Of a DNA stretch of 64,000 bases, positions 43,301-55,155 are shown in pieces. The stretch comes from Symmetrospora coprosmae. Lineage: Eukaryota; Basidiomycota; Cystobasidiomycetes; Symmetrosporaceae. The stretch is from NCBI GenBank assembly GCA_008802785.1, contig VUYT01000023.1, positions 124,001 to 188,000 of the forward strand, in the 5' to 3' direction. The first letter of the stretch is position 1. Every line of letters begins with the position of its first letter. The notes beneath the pieces are model-generated. The model saw only the letters and a program-made list of their open reading frames with translations. It made no database searches and was not told the origin of the DNA. The position numbers and the translations under genes were made by a program.

Positions 43301-46300
43301 TGACAGATACAACTTCAGCAGCCTCTTCAGCGACCGCCGTAGTAGCCGTCCCCGCGGCGGCTCCCGTATCTGCTTGCTGAGGGGCGAGCTCCATCGGCGA
43401 ATCCTCTTTTGGCTGGCTGTCCGGCAGAGTCTCCAGTGTCGTATCGCTGGTGCTGCCGACCGCTCCGCCGGCAGTAGGGACTGCAGCTATTGCAGTCGAT
43501 CCGATGGCATCGCTCTCCCGGAGATCCTCCTCCATCTTGTCGACTGTCGGCAGTTCTGGCTCTGGCTCTGACTGCTTCTCGTCGAGGTTCATGCTGTTTG
43601 TAGCCGAAGCCAGTCCCGCAGTCGCCATGGTCATCATCAGGTCGCTGTGGACCGACTGATAGAGCTCCGCCTTTTCCTCTGGCGCCCATTGGATGCGCAG
43701 ACTATCGTCGCCAACGCTTGCCTCGGGCTTGGCCGCCTTCTCCTCGGCTTCATCGCCACTGCTCGAGCTGTCTTCGCTACTGGAAGTGCCGACCTTGCCA
43801 GGCTTGACTGCACTTGTCGAAGCTGCAGCGGAACCGGTCGAGTAGTAGTTGGCGGTAGATATAGCACCGAGGACATCAGCTGTCTGGTAGCCGCTGGCAA
43901 GCGCCTCCGATTTCCGCGTCCTCGGCGGCTTCTTCCTTGGCGATTGTGACTGTGAGGCAGCCAGCGCTATTGCAGCTCGATTGGCAGCCTCCTCCGTGAG
44001 CACCCATCCTGGATTGACGATGATTGCGAGGTACCAGTGGAAGCTATCGAGATGGGCGCGAAGGGACGTCAGAGTGCGCGTGCCCGCTGACTGCGGCGAA
44101 AGCGACGCACTTCTCGTTGATCGGTAGCAGGATGTACTTCTTCTTGAAGAGATCGAATTTATTGGTCCATTTTCGCACACCTAGATACGGCTCCTTCGTC
44201 TTGTCTTTCCTGTATGGGCGTTAGAGCAAGCAATGGTCAATTTGTGCGTGAGCGCGAGCGGTAGAAGCGCGACTGGACGTACTTGTCCTTGGTGCTGAGC
44301 TTCTTGTAGAAGAACGAGCTGAAGACGTGCACTTGGTCTGCAAGATCAGGTTGAGTCTCCTTCAGACGGTCGAGAACGCGCCTGTTAGGAGGAAGCTCGT
44401 CAGCTATCGATAGCAAACGAGCAGAGACCCGGAATGTATGAACGAACTTCATGCCATACTCGACAAGTGTGTCGTTGAGGTACTCGTTCGGAGCGAGACG
44501 GTTCATGTCGGCATTGGTGATCGTGACAGAACCAGGCAGATTGCCAGGCGGGTACACGAGTGCGCTGCCGAAATGCAGTGTTAGCTGACTGGCAGCAAAG
44601 CATCAGTTCAAAGTGCACTTACACAGCGGACTCCGGCTCCCAGCGCTTCCATGTCGACTTTTCGGCCTCCTGCCGTGAGGCGGGCTTCTCGGTCTCGCTA
44701 TCCGACACGTGAATTTGACCACCAGGACGCGTCCCGCCTGCACTGCGCAAGCGGCGTCCGGTAGGGTTGCTTGCTACGACCTTGGCCGCAGCCGCTGATT
44801 TAGCGTCAGGAAGATCCGAGTCGCTCGAGTCGGCCTCGTTCGCGCCGAGCTTGGATGTACGTGGCGCTTTCGACGCTGTCGCGTCGGGCTTGCGACTCCC
44901 AGTCACGACGGGAATGCCCGCATCGTCACTGCTTGCCTCCCTGTCGTTGATCCGTCTCTTCCTGGGCTTTGCCGCTGCCGAGGGCTGAGCGGGTGTTGGA
45001 CCGGACTGGTCCGGCTCAGACTCGCCTGCAGCGGATTTGCGAGACCGTTGTTCCCGAGCTGGAGCTGCTCGTAACTCCTGTTCCTGCTGAGCCCGTTCCT
45101 GCTTAGCTCGCAGCGATGGCTTTGCCCGCGGTCTAGACTTGGGCGGCGCCTTGTCCTCGTCATCCTCGATTTCCCACTCCTCGTCGCTGCATCCATTATG
45201 CCTCTCCAGGATCTCGACCGTGCGAGCCGAATACTCGTCCAATGCGGCGTCTCTGTGACGGTTCCGCGAGCTGCTCGTAACTTCAGGCGTAGACCGGCCA
45301 ACGTCTTTCGTTCTCGAGGCTGCCTGGCCCGGCCGGGACCCCTCGTCTTCCAACTCGATATACTGTGCCTCATCCTGAGCCTTTCTCTTCGCAGCCAACC
45401 TCGCTTTCTGGCGGGCAATAGCAGCACTGCCAGCGTCCGACTGTGCAGGTTGTGCGCTAGCGCCGGTGCGACGCTCGGTCCTCAGCAACTCCAGTTGCGC
45501 CTGATACGCTGACGAGTGGAGAAACGAGACATCCGAGTCTTTGCTCTGCTTGAGAAGACCATGTAGTATTTGACGAAGCTCAATGCGCAATGGCTTGTCT
45601 TCGAGTCGTGCAGGATCGCTGAGCTTGAACTCCACAAAGACGCGTTGAGCTGAAAGGGTCACGACAGGGAGATACGAGTTTGCAGGGTCATCAGTGATGT
45701 CTCACTATCAAAGCTGCTCATCCGCAGGCAGTGTGCCAACGCACGACCATCCTTAGAGCTCGGTTTTGAAGGGTCCAGATAGTCGAAGATGGCCGCCTCC
45801 ATGTCTTCCTTGTTGTTTTGGGGCGAGAGGATTTGCAATCTGGTGATGTTGACGATTCTGAAGCTGGCAAGATCCTCTCCTGCTGTTGTCCGCCTGAAGC
45901 TGAACTTCAATTGCCCCATCCCGGCAGTCGCAGGAGCGGCCGTGATGATGCACAAGGCTGGAGATACGTTTCTAGGCGGCCCTTCGACGCTTTTGACCTC
46001 GAACGTCGTCAAGCCGACCGAGAGATCGTATGTCTTTCCCTTGCCCTTGCCGGTTGTACCTCTGGCTGACGTCGTAGCCGACGTGGTCGTCGATGCACCG
46101 CTCTGCATCGCACTGACCCGGCTGGTCTTCTTCTGAGTCCCCGTGGAAGTTCCTGTGAAATGGAAGTCGTCTGTGCTGTCGTCCGGCATGAAAGGCTTGT
46201 CGTGCGTCAGATTGCCCTTCGCGTATGTGCCCGCGAGCTGTGCGACACGTCCTTGCGGAATCGTCCGCTCGGCAGAGTTCGGCCGTCTGTCCCCATCCGG

Positions 46301-47219
46301 TCGGCTCTTATCCCTGGAGCGCGGTCTGTCGGTGGACCTGCCCGTCGTATGCGCTTCGGTCGCAGCGCGCGCGTCCTGCGAGTCTTCAAACTCCTCAATA
46401 TCTTCTTCATGGCCCTCCTTCTTTCTCGCAGGGCCAGCGTCCTCGTCATCAGAGTCGTCGAGATCGATGACCTCCGGCGCCCGAGCCTTGCCTTTGCCGT
46501 TTGCGTCTCCTTGAGCATGCGCTTGCTCCCTCTGCCTGTCCCGCTCCTCACGTCTGACAATGCCAGCCGGAGCAGTCTGTTTCGGAGCCGTGCCAGCTAT
46601 CTTGATGCCGCCTTTGGCAGACCTTCTAGAGGCGCGCGCGCCGTTACTGTTGTCCACAACATTGACGCGGCCTGCGGCGGCTGCGGCGTGCGCTGCTGGC
46701 GAGGACTGTATTGCTGGCTCCCGCATGAAGCTGGGGAGTTGCGATTCTGGTCTTGCTCTGAAAGCATCGTGCAAGCGTTCGCCCGGTCGGCTCGTGGAGG
46801 CTGACCCGGACGAGCTGGGGGCGGGGCCGGGGCCGCCCGGCGCTGAACTTTCGAAGTTGTGGTTCCAGCCGCCGCCTGCATAAGGCGATGACAGGCTAGA
46901 CGCCATGCTGGACTTCCCGTATGCGCCGCGACCGCCCGCCGTTCGTGAAGACGCCGAGTAAGGGTTGTGGTTGCTGGCCTGCGAGGATGAGCCAGCGTTG
47001 CTAGGACCTGGCTCCCCAATTAACGCCTAACGGACGAGGAGGAAGAGTTGTAAGACCGCGTGCACCAGTGGGAGAGCGGGATGAGAATAGCATTGTCAGC
47101 TCGGCTCCGGCGGCACCTGCATCCTAGCGAGCCGGACGGCGAAGGGCAGTCTCCGCGGTCGCGGTCATACAAGCACGGCTCACCATGTTCGTGGGAATGA
47201 TCAGACTGTCCATTGCCAT
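40373..47219 (-). CDS. ULP2: Ulp2/SENP6-type SUMO-deconjugating cysteine protease
   Basis: Ulp2 trims SUMO chains from nuclear proteins. From the N-terminus: MAMDSLIIPTNM (47184-47219), a disordered segment, then a PH-like region (45700-46020: LSVGLTTFEVKSVEG, FRIVNITRLQIL). An acidic/basic linker comes next, and then the C48 peptidase. That domain has VTITNADMNRLAPNEYLND at about 44480, FYKKLSTKDK, HWYLAIIVNPGW (catalytic His), a Glu/Ser-rich insert, ILVLDSLGGTHK (catalytic Asp) and QHNYSDCGLYVMHF (oxyanion Gln, nucleophile Cys). The insert between the His and Asp parts is the hallmark of the Ulp2/SENP6-7 branch. A C-terminal tail of about 700 residues (40373-42481) is disordered with SUMO-interaction-like motifs. 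An intron of about 52 bp joins FDT to QRVFVEFKLSD. The first exon may not be the real start (see 47328-47953). Confidence 0.92.
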
Positions 47220-47327
47220 GACCACGCGTGCAAGCGCAAGCGCATAGGTGTGAAGGTGGTCAGCTACAGCTCTGCGGGCTGGCAAGCTGGCCTTGCAGCT
47301 GCGGGCATGGCATCAAGAAGACGCGGC

Positions 47328-47630
47328 TCACGTTCCGACCTTCCTGCCCTGCGATTGCGCGGTACTTCGCTGACCACCAGTGAGGTGCTGGTGGCTACCT
47401 GGATGCTGTCCAGGGCGACCACCGCCGCCATGCTGGCGTTCGTCGCCGCGAGCTCCCTGGTGGCTCATCCCGCGCCCGGCGTCATGCGACGCGCTCCCGC
47501 TTCCTTGCTGCCAGAGTGCGCGGACCGCGCCTTTCGCGCTTTTCTTTTCCCTTTCCCTTTCCCTTTCCCTTTCGCTGGTATGCGCACGCCCTGATGTCAC
47601 TTGGGGCGTTCTGCGAGTGATCCCGTCCGA

Positions 47631-47663
<33 letters not shown>

Positions 47664-47953
47664 TGCGTCAGACGTGAGGTCGACAGGTTCGGCGCGGCGC
47701 TTTCTTTGCGGCGAAGCTCGTTCGCTCTCTTGTTTCCGGTCTTGCTTCTGCTCTATCTGCGCAGCGCACCGTCAGTCCCATGCTGTATGAGGGCGGTGCC
47801 CGTTGGCGAGGACAGGGTTAGGGACAGTCTCACCTCTGCAGGGACGCCCAGGTCCGTGAAGAATCGTGATATGGTGAGGTCGCGGGGTCCGGGCAGGCCC
47901 ATGGACTGGTACGCTATGCGCGCATCTCGCTCGTGCTTCTGTCCCTGCTAGTC
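47328..47953 (-). CDS. Coding-like exons upstream of ULP2, gene assignment unresolved
   Basis: Two exon-like segments: one from about 47953 (GQKHERDARIAYQSMGLPG, RDLTISRFFTDLGVPAE) to a GTGAGA donor near 47834. The other, after a CGCAG acceptor (about 47740), starts IEQKQDRKQESERASPQRKR and has an Asp-Gly repeat and Glu-Arg repeat. It reaches a GTGAGC donor near 47331. A further exon at about 47184-47252 (VADHLHTYALALARVVMAMD) is in phase with both this chain and the ULP2 start exon. All phases agree, so this may be the true 5' part of ULP2, or else a separate small gene ending before it. No family is recognised and the first ATG is uncertain; the Met of MGLPGPRD (about 47902) is one choice. 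Confidence 0.4.
47543..47573. repeat. TTTCCC hexamer tandem repeat (Glu-Arg coding on the minus strand)
   Basis: About five TTTCCC units. On the minus strand they read GAA AGG, giving E-R-E-R repeats in the unresolved exon upstream of ULP2. A GTCGCC hexamer run (47631-47662), reading D-G repeats, lies in the same exon. Confidence 0.85.
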
Positions 47954-48272
47954 GAGCAGAGCAGACCAGAGCGACGTCCGGGCGAGTCGCAGTCCGCTCG
48001 CTCGGCGGCAGCAGGGCAGCTGCGGCAAAGGCAAAGGTGGCGAAACGGCTGATGGAAGATAGACGCAAATGACACAGAGCAAATGCCACACTTCAGTGTA
48101 TTGCGGCGTGGAGATGCTTGCAGCTTCTACCTCTACAAGCAGGCGCCCGGCCACTCTCGACTCTCGCCCCGTGAGATGGACACGAGCTCTACACATGTCA
48201 GGCCCCACCGGCCCCGTCTAGAGACATTCTCCTACTAGCTGTGCCGTCGTGCTTCCTCACGCACCACGGTCC
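47954..48272. other. Intergenic between the KHE-related gene and the ULP2 upstream exons
   Basis: 319 bp. It contains the 3' region of the KHE-related gene and presumably the promoter and first exon of the unresolved gene. No unambiguous exon found. Confidence 0.4.
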
Positions 48273-50120
48273 TCACTGCTGACTTCCTTCCTGGCCCTTC
48301 TTCAGCCTCGCCTCGAGCTGCGAGATTGCCCTCCTCAGATCCACCCTCGCCTGGTCCTCGAGCCCAAACTGTTCGACGAGGCTGTCCACGATCCCGTGGT
48401 CGAGCAGGATCTCTGGCTTGCCCTTTTCGCTCCCTTTCGCAGCAGCGGAGGGCGACGAAGGAGGGGCGAACGGCGCGCCGCCGGTGCGGGAGTACACCTC
48501 GGCGAGCACGCTCGATGCGCTCGGGACGAGGTGCGATGCTCCAGCACCGGAGTTTGGGCTGGAGCTGGAGCTGGAGCTGGGCGCGCCGAGGAGCTGCTTG
48601 AGGTACTGCGACGACTTCATGGCTGCGGGTAGGGGAAGTCAACCTGGTCTCAGCTCGGCTGGACACTCTTGTTGCGGACGCGACTTGAGGACAAAGGAAA
48701 GGGCGAAGCGCTCGCTCGCTCACCTCGCCAGTGTGACCACGCTCTCCAGAGCACATAGAAGAGGGGCTGGGCCGGGCCGGGTCAGCGGTGCGTCATCAGC
48801 CTGTGCACATATCGGCCATGGTGCAGTCGGAGGCGGACGCGTCCAAACTCACAAAGTTTGGCACGACGGGGATGATTGCGAACGGGAAGGTGAGCGCTGG
48901 TCATCGTCATCATTACGCGAGGTCGCGCAGCGCGGTCAGCCAGTGCATGTGTGCGGCGAGCGACTCGGTGGCGACGCCCCGGACAAGAGACGAGAAGCGA
49001 GACTCACGCGCCGCGATGAGTGATTTCTTCATCAGGCTCTTGTGGTGCGGCTCGCGCAGGTCGACCATGCGGCGCAGGTCGGCGAGGACGTACTGCTCCG
49101 AGACGAGGTTTTCGGGGTAGTAGAGCGGGATGAGCGGCTCGGGTACGCTCTTCTTTTCTCCGCCGCTTCCGTCTGCACGTGTGCGCGCCGTGGACGTCGA
49201 CGCCGCGTCCGCGTCGGCATCCGTGATCTGCGGTCGGCGCGTGAAGAGCTTGGGCGCCGTGCTGGCGTCGAGCGCTTTGAGGAGCCACTCCTCGTACTCT
49301 ATCCGATCCCTGCCGTGCGTGAAAGTGCGACATTGCGTCTGTGGTCAGCCGTTCCGCATGGCGTGAGAAGCGGACTGGACGAGCACAGCGTAGCGGCCAG
49401 CATTGCGCACATGAGGTTCTCCCCGGTCATCTGCCAGCGCGTGCCCATCGACGAGTCAGCCTTACCCATTCCTCGCAGCTTCCGAAACAGGGAGACTGAA
49501 GGAGGAGCGAGCACTGTGCCACGCACGTAGATCCTGTACTTCCAGTTGCCCGGCTTTGCCTTTCCAAACTTTTCCCACTGTTCAGTAGCCTTGTCTGCGA
49601 GCGGTGCGAAGGGCGCGGGCGCCGCGCAAGCACAGTCAGCTTTCGTCGCATTGCATCGAGCGTCAAGCATCAAGCCGCAGTCAGTACACGCACTGGTGGC
49701 CTTGCTGACGAGTGCTGCGATCCTATCTGCGAGGTCCGACCCTCCGCCGCCTCCGACGTTCCCACCGCTCCCGCTCTGCTGCTCCGTCTGCGCCGAGCGC
49801 TCCCTGCGCGCCGTGCTGCTGTCCGTGCTCGCGCTCTGTAGATCCGTGTCTGGACCCAGGGCGTGGTCCTTCTCCTTGCCCTTGTTGCCCGCCTCTATGG
49901 CCGGGACGGCGTCATTGCTTCTCGCCTTGTGCGGGAGGTAGTAGACGAGATCCGGGTTCCTGCACAGTGGCAGGGCGATGAGGCGCAGCGGTGCCTGGTG
50001 GAGAAGCGCTGCCTGTGCTTGCGTCGAGGACATGCGCGTAGCCGTGTGCCGGTGCATCTGCATGCATCTTCTCGTCGTCCGCGGCGATGCGAGTCTTGCT
50101 GCGGTGCTGCTGGCCTGCAT
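48273..50120 (-). CDS. Mitochondrial K+/H+-exchange-related protein (Mit_KHE1 family)
   Basis: Members of this family (yeast YDL183C type) are inner-membrane proteins linked to mitochondrial potassium/proton exchange and volume control. Exons: about 49528-50120, one ending at about 49009, then short exons near 48850-48890 and 48735-48780, and 48273-48622. Blocks in order: LRLIALPLCRNPDLVYYL, a Ser/Gly-rich insert, QWEKFGKAKPGNWKYRIY and RIEYEEWLLKALD. Next PLYYPENLVSEQYVLADLRR and HHKSLMKKSLIAAPLTFPFA-IIPVVPNF, which splices to PLFYVLWRAWSHWR, then AMKSSQYLKQLL. The C-terminus IVDSLVEQFGLEDQARVDLR closes the family domain. The N-terminal start (50120 or Met 50033) and the splice before RIEYEEW are uncertain. 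Confidence 0.82.
48558..48580. repeat. CTGGAG hexamer repeat, Ser-rich coding on the minus strand
   Basis: Nearly four copies of a GGAGCT unit encoding the Ser run in the last exon of the KHE-related gene. Confidence 0.8.
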
Positions 50121-50450
50121 TGCGCACAGACTGTGAGGGAGGATGACGATGAGTCTGTCCTGTCCTGTCCTGTGAGTCTGTGTGTGCTATGTGTATGTGG
50201 ATGATGTTGGATGGAAGGAGAAGAGCTTGCCCTGGCCATCCTGTAGCCTGGCCCTGCCTGGGTGGCGATGACGTACAGGGACGCAGACAGCGAGGAGGAA
50301 GGGACCAGCTTCTCTCTCTCTCTTTCCATATCGCATATATCATTTATCGACCACAGCAGGAGAAGGGAAGGGGGAACAGCATGCAGTAGAGAGAGAGAGG
50401 GGGGCACTCCATATGGCCATTGGCCTGACTCGGGAAGGAGCACAAGCACA
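50121..50450. promoter_or_regulatory. Divergent intergenic region between the KHE-related gene and RAD4
   Basis: 330 bp between opposed starts. A TCCTG/TCTG-rich run (50155-50180) and a CT-rich tract (50311-50325) are present. The RAD4 frame is open upstream to 50262, but the residues there look like translated UTR. Confidence 0.45.
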
Positions 50451-53400
50451 ATGGACCACGGCGGCAGGCACCGAATACGGAATGGGAACGGGAATGGCAC
50501 CGACGAGGGCAGCGAGGACGACGACGATGACAGCGGGATGGAGTGGGAGGAGGTACCCGCAGAAGCTGTAGCCGCGTCGACCTCACAGCGCGAGAGGGCA
50601 CAGCAGGAGCTCGCAGAGGCAGCCAGAGCTCAAGAACAGGAGAAGACGGCTATCATCAGTGCTGCGCCATCATCATCGTCAACAGCAAAGAAGCGCAAGG
50701 GAGGACCATCTACATCCACGCAGGAGAATGAAGACGCACCATCCCAGGCCACGACGTCCGACGCCATCGAGGTCACCCTCGGCGCCGCCCTCGCAAACAA
50801 GTTCGCAGCGGGGACAGGCAAGACAGGTCGCAAGAAGAACAGCGGGCCTTCCGCGCTCAGCATCGAGGCGACCCTGCACCGCGCGCACCTGCAGGAGCTG
50901 CACAAGCTGCACGCCGCGACCCTCCTCGTCGCCGGGCACGTCCGGAACGGCTGGCTGAACGACGCCACCCTGCGCGCCCGCCTGCTCAGCAAGGTCCCCC
51001 TCGTCGTGCAGAACCCGTTCTTCAACTACGGCAAGGCCACACACCCAAAGGCGAGCGACAGGTCCAGGCTGTTTGAGAGCGCCCTCCGCGGACTCCTCAA
51101 CTGGTGGAACGACAGGTTCTACGTCGAGGACGCCCGCCCGCGCAGCATCGACCTCGCCATTGCCAGCGTCCTCGACGACCTCGACCAGAAGTATGGCAGA
51201 GTTTCGGCCGCGGCATCGAGACAGCAGCAGCAACAACAACAGCAGCGAGCCGGCGGTGGTGGGCTGCCCACCGCTAGCAGCAAGAGGGAGACGGGCGACG
51301 ATAAAGTCCTCCTCGAGCTCCTCAGGAATCCCTGCAGCCTGCGCACAGAGGACTACGCAGACATGCACGACCTGCTCGCTGCGCTCACTCAAAAGGACAG
51401 AACGCGCCTCATGATGCCTTTTGCCGAGGAGGAGCACCTTCGCGAGCTCGCAGCGGCCTTTGCGCCGCCCCCTCCTGCCGCATCGCCCTTCAAGACGTCA
51501 AGTGCGAGCGCAAAGAGCAAGTCGTCATCGAGCGCGAGCGCGAGCGCGAGCGCCGCGCCCACTCCAGCCCTGCCGATGCCCAAAGCCATGTCGGCCGAGC
51601 TGGGCGAGCTCATCCGCAACCCGCAGTCGCTCGCCAAGCGCGCCGTGAAAATGGCCGGCTCGCACGACATGTCCGTCCAGCTGTTCACGGCGACGTGCCG
51701 CGCGCTCGACGTGCCCGCGCGCCTCGTCTGCGCGCTCCCTGCGCTCGACTACCGCAGCAGGAACAAGATCCGCGCAGACGACAAGATCGGCGTCGCGGAC
51801 GAGGCAGCCAGCGCGAGCGGCGCGGTGGGCCAGCTCCGGAACAGCTTGAAGCCCGGTCGGAAGGGCAAGGGCAAAAGCAGGGCAAAGGGGACGGGTCCGG
51901 GCAAGCGGAAGAGAGGCGCGAATGGCACTGGTACGGGGACGGGGACAGCAACGAGCACAGGGGGCAACACAAGCGCGAGCGTGTCGTATGCAGAAGAGGA
52001 AGAGGAGGAGGAGGCCAACAGCGACGAGGATGCCGAGTTCGAGGAGGTCGCCATCCCCAGCTCGTTGCCTAGTGCAGCTAGGAAGAAGGCCAACGTCAAT
52101 GCGATTGGAGCTGCCGCCAGCAAAGCTGCCACGTCCAACAGCAACGGTAAGGGGAAACGGCCGTCTGTAGCAGCGGCTATCTTTGCGGGAACTGGGACGC
52201 CGAAGAGCGGCCACGGCAGCGACGCCTCTGCAACTGGATCTGCCAAGTCAGCAGCAGGCACGCAGCAGCGCATGACGGCGAAATCGGCCGCCTCGCCAAC
52301 ACAGGCCAGTGGAGTACGCAGTGCTCCCGGCGGCTTGATAGCCAGCAGGAAAGGCAAAAACCGAGCACCGGTTGAGGACGAGGGTGAGCAAGCCTGTGTG
52401 AGATAAACGGCTTGCTGGAAGCAGCACGCTAACTATACCGGCCGATCTTGCACACCCAGACGACATAGTGGCTGGCGTGCCAACCTTTTGGACCGAGGTA
52501 TACAACCGCCCGAACCAGGAGTGGATGACGGTCGACGTGATACGCGGGCGGATCCGGCCGCGCAAGGGCGAAATGGACAATGGGCGGCTCTTCTACGCGA
52601 TAGCGTACGAGGTGGACCAGTACGTCAAGGATGTGACGCCCCGATACGCCAAGTCGTTCGCGGGGCGGACGCTCAAGATGCGCATCGCCAAGAAGCGCAA
52701 GGACGAAGCGGACTGGTGGGAAGCGACGCTTGCGCCGTTCAGCCGGCCGTTCGTCCTGGGACGCGAGATGAAGGAGGATGAGGAGCTCGAGCGCATGCAG
52801 GAGGCCGAGCCCATGCCGACGGTCCTCGAAGGATTCAAGAACCACCCGCGCTTCCTACTCGAACGCCACCTCAAGCGCGAGGAGGCGCTCCTCCCCAAGA
52901 CACGGCAGCTTGGCCTCTTCCGCGGCGAGCCGGTCTTCCCACGCAGCGCCGTCGTCGACGTCAAGAGCGCAGAGTCCTGGATGCGCGAAGGCCGAGTCGT
53001 CTCCGAGGGCCAGCAACCACTCAAGAATGTCAAGCAGCGCGCAGTCACCATACAGAAGCGGAGGATGCAGGAGATGGCAGAGCAAGACGGGCACGAAGGC
53101 ATCATGCAGGGCCTGTACAGCCGCAAGCAGACGGAACTTGTCGTGCCCCCGCCGGTCGTCGATGTGAGTGGGATAGAGGTGCTAATGAGCTGGGACCGTC
53201 CAAGATTGCATCTCTCAAGCGGGCATGCTAACGTTATCACCTGCACTGTTCTTCATCAGGGCAAAGTGCCAAAGAACTCGTACGGCAATCTGGACCTCTT
53301 CGCACCGCACATGCTGCCGGCTGGCGGTGTACATCTCCCTTGTGCGTGTCGTGGGAGTCCTCGTATCGTCTGTCAAATGCTAACAAACTCATCGCGCGCC

Positions 53401-54971
53401 TTTTCATGCCCCAGTCAAGTCCATCCGCAAAGTCGCGAAAGACCTGGGCGTAGATTTTGCGGAAGCAGTGGTGCGTATCTGCCCTCGATTTTGACCTACA
53501 CATTTCCATACTACTAAGCAACTGCGCGCTTTCTTGTGATGTCCCTCAGACCGGCTTCGAGTTCCACAAGCGGCGTGCAATCCCCGTGATCGATGGCATT
53601 GTCGTTGCCGTCGAGGTGCGCGAAATGCTGCTCGAAGCCTTCTACGCGTCCGAGACGCTTGCCGTCGAGAAGGAGGCCCAGAAGCGCAAGGAGCGGTGCC
53701 TGAAGCGGTGGAAGAAGCTCATTGTCGGGCTGCGCGTACGAAGCCGGATCCAGGGCGAGTATCACAAGGGCGGGACCAAGCAGTCCAACGCCGGTCAACC
53801 TGCACAGGGGGGGAGTGGTGCAGGCGAGCAGAATGGAGCGGAGCAGGAGGGTGTGTCGCAGTTCCAGGCGCTGCCCGAGGACGATGCCCAGCTCGCTGGC
53901 GCTCCCGAGGTGCGTGACCAGCCGCCGGATCCCTCCGCCGGGCCAGGCGGGTTCATCAATGGCACATTGCAGCAGGAGATCCCAGGCGGCGCTGCCTTCC
54001 CGAGCATGCCGGTGCCCCTTGCCGGCAACGACGTGAGTGCCGATCCTGGCACCGGTGAGATGCCCGCAGTCGACTTTACGAGCTTGAAGCTGCCGCCCAT
54101 GCCGGCACCGGCACCTGCGCCTGCCAAAGCCGGAGGCAACGGCATGGACCTCGACGAGTTCACGCTTGCCGATCCGGAAGAGCTTGCAGAGGGTGGCATC
54201 GATCCGGATGACGAATCTGAACCGGATCAGGCTCTCGCCGGTGGATTCGTCCGGGTGGAAGACGAGGAGGCATCTAGCCAGATCGGACAGGTCAATGCCA
54301 AGGACTTTGCGAGGCAGACCATGCCTAGCAGCCGTAGCGAACCTGAGGGAAGTGACGCTTCGCACGGCGGGTCGATGGAGAATGATGTCGAAGTGGATGC
54401 ACCGAGGCTGCGGAGGCAGAGGGCGCAAGCGAGCCAGAAGGAGGAAAAGGCGAAGATACGCGTAGGGAACGGTAGCAGCAGTGGAAGGCCAGCGCGCCGG
54501 GCCTTAGACGACGACGAGGATGCAGAAGAAGGTGCGCTGTCGGCAGGAGGCGACTCGCCTGCATCGGACCCCGCCAGCGCGGATGACGACGAGGAGGACG
54601 ATGAGGAGGGTGAGGCGGATTTCGAAGTGCCGGCTGCTTCATCGAGGCCTGCGAGGGCGACGCGCACGTCCGCCCGCACGACGAAAGGCGGGCCTGCCGG
54701 GACAATCGAGACCAGCTCAACGCCCAACACGCGTCGGTCAGGCCGCTCGACGAAATCGGCTGCTACCCCTGTGACGGCTTCGGGACCAGCAGCAAGCACG
54801 CGGAGCACTCGTGCGAGTCACAGAAAGAAGGTCACGAATCCAGAGGAGGAGAGTGAAGTCAAGCCACAAAGGAGCAGCGGAAGACCGACCCGTGCCGTTG
54901 CCCAACGCAGCGGGAAGAAGGCGATAGTTGACATCAGCAGCGGGACTGAAGGAGAAGGGAGCGACAATTGA
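50451..54971 (+). CDS. RAD4: RAD4/XPC, DNA-damage recognition factor of nucleotide excision repair
   Basis: Rad4/XPC finds helix-distorting lesions and, with Rad23, starts global-genome repair. Exons: 50451-52383, 52460-53163, from 53260, a short exon KSIRKVAKDLGVDFAEAV (about 53414-53471), and the last to 54971. The transglutaminase-like fold spans residues about 130-470 (HKLHAATLLVAGHVRNGWL, FTATCRALDVPARLVCALPA) with a long basic/Gly-Thr insert. After VPTFWTEVYNRPNQEW come the BHD1-3 domains: PTVLEGFKNHPRFLLERHL, EPVFPRSAVVDVKSAESWMR, KNSYGNLDLFAPHMLPAGG and TGFEFHKRRAIPVIDGIVVA. A Gln run and Ser/Ala runs lie in the first exon. The tail is acidic and basic low complexity ending IVDISSGTEGEGSDN. 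The start at 50451 (MDHGGRHRIRNG) is chosen over the Met at 50262 on composition. Confidence 0.95.
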
Positions 54972-55155
54972 ATGCGAGAGAATCGATTGCGGCCTGAAGG
55001 GAGACTGCGAGCGCGGGAGATGTTAGTTGTATCTACAGTCATTGCACACGAGCAGCCTGGTCTGCGCACCTTTTGCGCACGCGACAGATGGCATGGCTAT
55101 GTACAGGTATAAGTTTATTGCTACAGAGGGAGAGAGATAGCTGGAGGAATCAACG

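Noticed and set aside
47250-47594. Plus-strand frame with Phe-Pro repeats (114 codons)
   Set aside because: The repeat is the reverse of Glu-Arg codons in better-supported minus-strand exons with matching splice phases.
50262-50450. RAD4 start at the upstream in-frame Met (50262)
   Set aside because: The extra residues are Ser/Leu and Arg/Glu runs from CT- and GA-rich tracts, look like UTR, and overlap the presumed divergent promoter; 50451 is preferred.
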